DNA of 64,000 nt, taken from positions 8,556,001 to 8,620,000 of the forward strand of contig CM069432.1 in assembly GCA_035610365.1 (NCBI GenBank), in the 5' to 3' direction. Numbering within the stretch: the stretch's first letter is position 1; every line of letters starts with the position of its first letter. Below the pieces are notes generated by a model. It saw nothing but the letters and a program-made list of their open reading frames with translations. It was not told where the DNA came from and did no database searches. Shown here piece after piece: positions 57,366-64,000 of this stretch. Source of the stretch: Aquatica leii (Eukaryota > Arthropoda > Insecta > Coleoptera > Lampyridae). Both the position numbers and the translations under genes were made by a program.

Positions 57366-58625
57366 GGTTCCTCGAGTGGTGCTTTTGTTTTCTTTGATTT
57401 TGAGAAATTGGCGGCTATTTTATTTGTTGCAGTGAAGGTCACTTTGATGTTTTTACCTCTAAGTATCCTGGCTATTTTATCCGTGCAGCCTTTTATGTAA
57501 GGAAGGAAGGAAGTTGCTACGGGTCTTCCTTCTTTGGTTTTTCCTTACTATGTTTGTTAATTGCTCGATATATGTCTCCTTTTCTGAAACCGTTTTTTAT
57601 TAAGGCGTTCGTTAGGTGACCTAGCTCGGTGTTTAACGTGTTCGGTTCACTGATCGCTTTGGCCCTGTGTACTAAAGTTTTTAGAACTGAAAACTTCTGA
57701 GCTGGATGATGATGTCATTTGGCGTTGAAGTATCTGTCAGTATGTGTCGGTTTTCTATATACTTGATGCCCAATCTGTTATCCATCTTTCCAGTGACCAG
57801 TACGTCCAAGAACGGAATGCTTCTGTTTGTTTCCTTTTCCATGGTGAATTTGATGTTGGAATCTAACTGGTTGATGTGATCCAGAAAGTTGTGTAGTGTT
57901 TCTGCTCCATGAGACCAAATTACAAATGTATCGTCCACATAACGTAGCCAGCATTTTGGTTTGAGGGTAGCGGTTTCTAATGCTCTTTCTTCAAAGTCCT
58001 CCATAAATATATTGGCGATGACTGGAGAAAGTGGTGATCCCATGGCTGCTCCTTCAATTTGTTCGTATACAATATTGTTGAATGAGAAGTACGTGGACTT
58101 TAAACATAGCTCAATTAGTCCGATAAGCTCCTCATTCAAATCCGCTTTTCGTAATTTAGTCTTGATGATCTCTAGTGCTGTTTGTAGTGGCACTTTTGTG
58201 AAGAAAGATGTCACATCAAAACTGACTAAAATGTCTTCTGATTCCAATTTAATTTCTTTAATCCTTGAGGCGAAATGTTGAGAATTCCTTACGTGATGGA
58301 TGTTTTCTCCTTCTCTTCAATGGTTTGTACGCCGAATCTTGTAGCAAAGTATCGATTTTTTCCATGTAGCCGTTGGTGTTCATGATTACAGAAGCATTTC
58401 CTATATCAGCTGGTAATACAGTGATTTCTTTGTTCGCCTTAAGTTCCCTTAGAGCATTTCTTTCCTCTCGATTGATGTTGGGTTTCGGTGCTGTAGATTT
58501 CTTCAGAATATCGGCTGTTTTGACCCTCACCTCTTCTTGAATATGTTGTGGCAGAGTTCTGAGTGTGCTTTCTAATAAACTCACGATTTCTTCCTTTGGT
58601 ATAAATTTTGGTGATAGAAAAATTT
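57366..58625 (-). pseudogene. Penelope-like reverse transcriptase
   Basis: Starts within FIPKEEIVSLLESTLRTLPQ (58620 downward), then KEITVLPADIGNASVIMN and LLQDSAYKPLK. Here the sequence jumps to EGENIHHVRNSQHFASRIKE in another frame, so a central piece of the fingers region is deleted. From 58247: EDILVSFDVTSFFTKVPL (motif A), EGAAMGSPLSPVIANIFME (motif B) and WLRYVDDTFVIW (motif C, intact). PFLDVLVT follows. After a frameshift, KAISEPNTLNTELGHL and LIKNGFRKGDIYRAI lead, with stops, to the linker before the endonuclease (KKTKAPLEEP). Confidence 0.88.
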
Positions 58626-59152
58626 ATTTGTTAAAAATTATGACCGCCAAAGCTTCAAAAATAAGCTTTTTTTCAGTTTGTTTCAAATTTCTGTGTAAGC
58701 AGTTAAGATATGTACCACTTACCCAGCGTAAAAATGATTGATTTGTGTCAATAAAATCATTTTAATTTAAAATTTGAAGAAAAAACTAGCATTTAGTTCT
58801 GTCTTATACAAATTTGTTTCAGAAAAGTGTTCATTCGTGGTGTGTGAATATGCCAATAAATCCGCTCTTCTCCAAAACTGAATTTATATTAAACCATCGT
58901 TGATGACAACCATATTTTATGCAGTTTGCAACAAAACGCAAATCTTTTTACGTCTAACTGTTCGACTTTTTTCAAAAATATATTTATTATTATAATTCCA
59001 AAAATTAAATTATTTAATAAAAACAGATTTGTTTTAATATTATAAAAAACCTCTAAATAGCCGCCACAAAAAATTCTTCTAAAAACGACGCGGAGGTAGC
59101 AGTTTTGTATGGCTTGATATTTTGTCATGAAAAGACACAACTCGCAGTACTA
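58626..59152. other. AT-rich sequence, no gene seen
   Basis: No coding signal and no repeat noticed between the Penelope relic and the TTAA at 59153. Confidence 0.5.
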
Positions 59153-59170
59153 TTAACACTAGAACCGCCG

Positions 59171-59190
59171 AAGGGGTCAATTTGACCCTT
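59171..59190. repeat. Near-perfect palindrome AAGGGGTCAATTTGACCCTT
   Basis: Near-palindromic around the central AT (AAGGG-TCAA/TTGA-CCCTT with one offset). The core GGTCAATTTGACC repeats at 59348-59360. It sits just inside the presumed piggyBac terminus. Confidence 0.7.
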
Positions 59191-59783
59191 CGTGAACTTT
59201 CAAACGTTCTAACTTTGTGTTTATTTGAATTGGAACGTTGTAGTTCTAAGAATTTTCTTATACTTTCCTGATACGCAAAATTTCACAAAATAATTTTTAT
59301 TCATTAAAAATTTTTTTTACGCTACCTACTTTTACCTATCGCCGAAGTGGTCAATTTGACCTTTTTGCAAAATAATTGTAATAATTAATATTTTAAAATG
59401 CCATAATGCGTTATGCGCGTGATTTTGATAACTTAAGTTAAGTTAAATATCAACTGCTTTATAAGTACTGACTGTTTGGGTCAGCTCCGGACAATTTTCT
59501 GTATGTAGCTTGCAGAAAAACAATCACGAACTTGTTTGTGAGCTATGCGTATATAAAAGCAGCGCTGCAAAAGTTCAGCGCAGTATGTGCCGAGATCGTT
59601 TGGAAATTCTAGAAAAACTGGAAAAATTGTCAGAAAGTAACAGTGATGCTGGTGAACATCCATATAAAGTGAAAAAATCTGATGGAAGGATCTGTAATTA
59701 GTAAATATAACGATTCCTCTACATCCGATACTAGTAAAGCAAATTTTGATCATCAATCGTCCACATAAACGAAGACTGTAAAG

Positions 59784-60127
59784 CAGGGGTGGGCAACTTT
59801 TTTCCTCATCGGGCCAAATAAAATTTTTCGTATCGTGACGCGGGCCGGATTAGATTAAAGAAAGTAATAAAAGAAAATAAATACTAAATAAATTAATTTA
59901 TAGGTATACCAAATTCTTAATATGTTTAATACTAAAAATAAAATATCTAGTGCTATCGCTTATACATATGTTGTAGATTTCGGGTAAAAGAAGCACAATT
60001 TGGAACAAATGTTTTTATTTGTAACAATTTAAATATTATTAAAATATGTATGAATTTATTTCGCGGGCCGGACTCAACAACATCGCGGGCCGGATGCGGC
60101 CCGCGGGCCGGCGGTTGCCCATGCCTG
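59784..60127. mobile_element. hAT-type MITE, 344 bp
   Basis: Ends CAGGGGTGGGCAAC and GTTGCCCATGCCTG, the typical termini of non-autonomous hAT elements. The flanks CTGTAAAG (59776-59783) and GTGTAAAG (60130-60137) match at 7 of 8 bases, fitting the 8-bp hAT target duplication with a 2-bp offset on the right. The interior contains several CGGGCCGG words (near 59850, 60062 and 60080-60110). Confidence 0.8.
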
Positions 60128-60839
60128 CAGTGTAAAGGATAGAAAAAACTTCTGTTTGTGTCTAGAAACCAAACTGCAAAAAGTGGAGATGTGTGAACAG
60201 TTATAGAATTTATTAAGCATAATGTTGAACGTGAACAACAACAAAATATAATTCGTGATATTCCTTGGCCAACTTCTTTTGCAAAACAGAGTGTAACAGA
60301 CTCCTCACTTAGTGTATAACATTTATTCATAGGTAATTTATATTTTAAAGCATATTTAAAACGGCACTGTAACCGAGGCCAAAAGACAGCTTGAAGATGA
60401 TTATGCTCGTGCTTTAGAAGTCGATAGCTTATAGTCAAAGGTCCGAGGAACTGTTTTTTAGTGAAGCAATGTCGCGTCAAAGGTTCCGTTATGGTACCTC
60501 CTTCAATTTTACCTTCTAAGTAATTTTTAAAAATTATTTGAGTAAACATATATACATATCAAATTTTTTTACTATAAAAAAAATTGTCTCCATAGCAATA
60601 AAAGATTAGTTCAGGTAAAAATTAGTCACACACCAAACCAAAAAGAACAAAAAGTGGAACGAAACAGAATTCGGACAAAATAAAAGAAAATATAAAAATA
60701 TATTAAAGCAAAATTAAAACAGCTAGAAAATAAAAACGCAAAAAATATGGAAATAAATACACTACTAACAACAACAATAAAAATAATTAAATAATATTAT
60801 AGTACATTATAAAGTCAAAACAAAACCCCACGAATCAAA

Positions 60840-61965
60840 CAGAACAAATTCTAAAGAGTAAAACCTTGAATGTAAACTCAGAGGACATACCGGAAAAGAC
60901 GATGTAACAAAGAAACTACTTAGAGTCGAGGAAGAAGAGATAATAAGAATTTTAAAAATATTGTTCAATAAATGCCTAAGGACAGGAAAAATACAAAAAA
61001 AATGGAATGAAGCAAATACAATATTACTATTTAAGAAAGGTGGTTAAAAATATTTAAAAGTTTATAGGTCAATTACATTCCTATCTCAAATCTACAAAAT
61101 GTTCTCGAAAATAATATTAAAACGAATTAACAACAAAATTGAATCCTTCTGATGGTAGAGATAGCAAATGATACCATCTGGCTTTGTTTATTGCGGTTAT
61201 AGATTATCAAAAAGCGTTGGACACAATCGATAAATGAGCCATCCAAAAAGCATTATGAAAAATCAAAGTTGATCATAGAAACATGACTCTGATTTACAAT
61301 ATCTATCAGGGTGCAATAACCAACATAGAGTTACAGGATCAGAAAGTAGAAAACATTTCAATAGCAAGACTCCTTTTCCCCAAAACCATTGGAAGACCAC
61401 TTTAGAACATTAACATTAATACAAAATATTTAAACAATATCAAACATGCGGATGACATCATGGTGATAGCTAATGAAGAAGAACAACTACAAACAATGAT
61501 ACAAAAACTAAATGAACAATCCAAACGATTGGCTTACAAATGAACACCACAAAAACCAAAGTAATGACAAATACAGATAAAGAGACCTATGGAGCCCAAA
61601 CGTGGACTTCAAAAAAGCGAAATCTAGAAAGAATAGCGGTAACACAAACAGCAATGGAGAGACAAATACACATAACTTAAAAAGATGAAAAACAAAACAA
61701 CTGGAAAGAGAGAGAGAGAGAAAGAACAAAAGGCAAACATGTGAGAAAACAAGCAGCTCAACTAAAATGATAATTTGCGGGTCATAACGCTTGACACAAA
61801 GATGAGATGGCGCTCCTGGCAAAGAAAGAGAGAACGAAGACGTCCCCAGAAGAAATTCGAAGACGACGTGAAAACACATACGGACTCGATGTGAAAAAGA
61901 AAAGCTCAAGATAGAAGAAAATTGAAGGAAATCGGAAAAACCTACATCCAAAAGTAGATTCAATA
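60840..61965 (+). pseudogene. RTE/BovB-like reverse transcriptase relic
   Basis: A 5'-truncated, heavily mutated LINE. Traces in order: NKCLRTGKIQKKWNEANTIL, then LLFKKGG (near 61030), KVYRSITFLSQIYKMFSK, and LFIAVIDYQKALDTIDK (motif A with its Asp, near 61195). Next come IKVDHRNMTLIYNIYQGAIT and IKHADDIMVIANEEEQLQTM, motif C with His replacing Tyr, near 61445. Then MNTTKTKVMTN, a WTSKKRNLERIAVTQTAME region near 61600 and the C-terminal KRERRRPQKKFEDDVKTH. Motif B is not recognisable. It belongs to a different subfamily from the element at 41712-44545. Confidence 0.75.
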
Positions 61966-62310
61966 AAAGTTGAAGAAGGATATGACTGTATTAATTAATT
62001 TTGTAAAAACATTTTAGGGCGTAATTAATTTTAATTAAATTTATATTGGATGCTTGAAAAATTTAAACCTCACAAACAAAATTGAGCATTTCTGTATCCG
62101 CCAAAAAAATAGTAAAGGATAAAAAACATCAAAATACAAAGTAAAATAAGTAAGAGAAAACTTGCTTAGTAAAACAAAGAGTAAAAATCTATTAAGCCTG
62201 TTGTAATTTAAGTCTAAATCGTATATCTAAAAGTTTCAGAGATACAGCTTTTCAAAGATCGGCAATTATTTCCAAAAATTGCAATTTTTCGTTTTGGTCA
62301 TATAGGGTAG
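61966..62310. other. AT-rich sequence, no gene seen
   Basis: Sequence between the RTE relic and the presumed left end of the Tigger-type element; no features noticed. Confidence 0.5.
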
Positions 62311-64000
62311 AGGCACCACTTATGGCCATTACCCTGCTTATGGCCACTCTACTATAATTGATTGAATAATAAACATGGTGTCTATCTACCAATGACCTTG
62401 TAGCTGCTAAAATGTCATTTCAGTCAATATTAAGTCGGTACAGTGACAGAAATTTATCTAAACTGCATTTTAGCTTTATTGCAGCAGTTCGAGTAGTAGT
62501 GTCTTGCATGTGTAAAGAAAAATAACGACTTTTGTTAAGAAAATTATCTTAAATCATCGTTTTGAATCTCCTACTAACGGTTTTTTTCTGCACTGGAGTC
62601 TGTAATTATGGTAAGCAGATATTTGTTGTTGAATATTTTTCATTGTTTGTTACACTTAACAGTATGATATTTGTATAATGACGGTGGCCGTTAGTGGAAT
62701 CAATAATTCACTAGTTACCCACTTATAGCCATCGTGCTGGCCATAAGTAGATAAGCAAAAACTACTTTTGGCCAATTTACTTTTTTGTTTAAATAAATAC
62801 CTAATGTAATATATTTACATAAATGTGTAATATTTCTTTCAGTTAAAATGCCAAAAGCACTGAATAAAACCCATAAAGACCGAGTAGAAAATCTGGGAAA
62901 GGCAAAATTTCAGTATTCTCCTACAAAACTTAATCTTGCTTTAAATGCCATTTCTGACGGAATGGCTGTTGCCAAAGCAAGTCATGAATTTGATATACCA
63001 AGAACTACTTTACGTAATAAGGTATCAGGAAAGTCTCCAAAAGATTCAAAGCACTGCGGATTCGAGTCTCACTTGGGAAAGGATACTAAAAAGCGGTTGG
63101 TTGAATGGATACTTGCTTGTGCGAAAATGGGATTTCCAATTGATAAAGACGGGATACTGACTTCAGTACCAAAATTGGTATGAGAAAACTCCTTTCGTCA
63201 ACGATCGTCCAGGAAAAAAATGATATTACAGCTTCCTTAATCGCCATAAACAGCTTTCCCAAAAGAAAGCCGAATACATTCACGGTGGAAGAGGTGGAGT
63301 AACTAAAGAGAAAATCCGCAAGTGGTTTGACGAGATTCAAACAAGTTTAAGCGAAATTAATGCCACCAGTGTATTAGAAAATCTACATAGGATTTTTAAT
63401 ATGGATGAAACATGTTTCTGTTTAGCTCCAAAAAGTGGTACTGTTATTGGATTACGAGGAAAACATGTCTACGATGAACGACTATCATCAGACAAGAAAA
63501 ATGTAACAACACTGTTCACAGTTAATGCAGCTGAAAAATTTGTTCCTCCGTTAACAATCTTTAAATATGACCAGATTCCATCTGCTGTGTCTAAAGCAGC
63601 TCCTAAGGGTTGGGAGATTAGTAAAAGTGAAAAAGGGTAGATGACTGCAGAATGTTTCTACGAATACTTCTCCAACGTCTTTGTACCATACCTTAAGGAG
63701 TCTCAAATCAAGTTACCCGTTATCATCTTTTTAGATAGACACGCATCTCATCTGACTATCCATTTAAGTAAGTTCTGCAGATAAAATGAAGTAATATTAA
63801 TAGCACTGGTCCCTAATGCTACTCACATCCTTCAACCGTTGGATGTCGCTGTGTTTGCGGCTTTAAAGAAAAAGTGAAGGAATATTGTGCGAAAATATAA
63901 GATAGAGAACAATGGTCAAGAGATCACCAAACTAAATTTGCCGATGATACTGTCTCAGTTGATTGAAGATCCAAAAATGACATCAAATATAATATCAGGA
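62309..64000 (+). mobile_element. Tigger/jerky-type pogo element, right end outside window
   Basis: It probably begins near 62309 after a TA, with GGTAGAGGCACCACTTATGG. The word CTTATGGCCA recurs at 62320 and 62338. Related words appear at 62721 (ACTTATAGCCATC) and 62738 (GGCCATAAGTAG, inverted), a cluster that may bind the transposase. The transposase gene starts at 62848 and continues beyond 64000. Confidence 0.6.
62848..64000 (+). pseudogene. Tigger/jerky-type pogo transposase, partial
   Basis: Start at 62848 (MPKALNKTHKDRVENLGKA). Residues ~25-60 form a psq/CENP-B-type helix-turn-helix (NLALNAISDGMAVAKASHEF, then IPRTTLRNKVSG). The CENP-B second half follows: LVEWILACAKMGFPIDKDGI. A stop at 63181 and shifts interrupt KTPFVNDRPGKK and YYSFLNRHKQLSQKKAEYI. 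From 63401: MDETCFCLAPKSGTVIG with catalytic Asp 1, and FTVNAAEKFVPPLTIFKYDQ. After a TAG at 63638 comes VIIFLDRHASHL with Asp 2, where the usual Gly of LDGHxSH is Arg. NATHILQPLDVAVFAALKKK holds Asp 3, followed by a stop. Four or more breaks make it inactive. Confidence 0.85.

Larger units (their letters stand above)
55490..58625 (-). mobile_element. Penelope-like element, 5'-truncated and interrupted
   Basis: Minus-strand reverse transcriptase followed by a GIY-YIG endonuclease, the defining order of Penelope-like elements. It is split by the 1,541-bp element at 55823-57363. Sequence right of 58625 is not recognisable, so the 5' part is missing. The 3' end is placed near 55490 where the last frame stops. 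Confidence 0.85.
59157..60560 (+). pseudogene. piggyBac relic with TTAA and inverted-repeat-like start
   Basis: TTAA at 59153-59156 is followed by CACTAGAACCGCCG, a start seen in insect piggyBac-like elements as I recall. The unit CGCCGAAGKGGTCAATTTGACC occurs at 59167 and again at 59341. Coding traces: MCRDRLEILEKLEKLSESNS from 59585, KDRKNFCLCLETKLQK near 60137, and GTVFFSEAMSRQRFRYGTSF near 60452. The last resembles the piggyBac 'f.eaMsr.RF..i.r.irF.d' block. The catalytic core and the right end are missing. A hAT MITE interrupts it at 59784-60127. Confidence 0.5.

Noticed and set aside
59953..60549. 198-codon minus-strand frame
   Set aside because: It spans the hAT MITE boundary and the piggyBac relic, so it joins unrelated sequences and is fortuitous.
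61508..61963. 151-codon minus-strand hydrophobic frame
   Set aside because: Shadow of the A-rich end of the RTE relic on the plus strand.

Overview
This is AT-rich eukaryotic DNA, almost certainly from an insect. The repeat families fit that: piggyBac, DD41D mariner, Tigger/pogo, several LINE types, Penelope, Crypton-like and hAT. I lean towards a beetle, but weakly and from remembered family resemblance only. I could not identify a single intact host gene in 64 kb. Nearly all recognisable coding sequence belongs to mobile elements, most of it eroded. The window reads as a graveyard of nested insertions in intergenic or intronic DNA.

Layout. 1-4.5 kb is a LINE with reverse transcriptase, RNase H and a zinc knuckle, cut by two solo LTRs of one ~1.2-1.5 kb family. 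4.5-11 kb is a three-level nest: a Ty3/gypsy gag fragment, then a piggyBac transposase, then a 3.66-kb APE-type LINE with a 15-bp target duplication inside the piggyBac gene. 12.6-14 kb is another solo LTR. 14-20.6 kb holds relics: a Crypton-like scrap, a DD41D mariner fragment, a possible LTR and a pogo/Tigger transposase. 21.5-22.7 kb is a non-autonomous element with CCCAGTAAATA-type ends, filled with AACGTT-type repeats. 23.26-27.72 kb is a 4.46-kb element with ~165-bp inverted repeats. It carries the broken gene of a large protein with an XPG-like nuclease region and is the best candidate here for a poorly described element. 29.86-32.95 kb is a tandem array with a ~586-bp period. 33.2-40 kb is a Tc1 scrap and a second copy of the first LINE, again with solo LTRs. 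41.7-46.1 kb is an RTE-like LINE, an unknown eroded coding region and a Crypton-like relic. 51.17-52.95 kb is a nearly intact mariner. 55.5-58.6 kb is a Penelope-like element split by a 1,541-bp element with perfect CCCAGCAAACACA ends. 59.15-60.6 kb is a piggyBac relic carrying a hAT MITE. 60.8-62 kb is an RTE relic, and a Tigger/jerky-type element runs off the right end.

Nothing here works as an operon or pathway. The links are parasitic: elements land in elements, and non-autonomous elements would depend on transposases supplied elsewhere. Age order can be read from the nesting. The gypsy gag is older than the piggyBac, which is older than the purine-rich LINE. The RNase H LINE is older than the LTR family. 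The Penelope element is older than its CCCAGCAAACACA insert. The mariner looks youngest: one stop codon and well-matched inverted repeats.

All assignments rest on reading protein motifs by eye and on remembered family signatures. No search was run.
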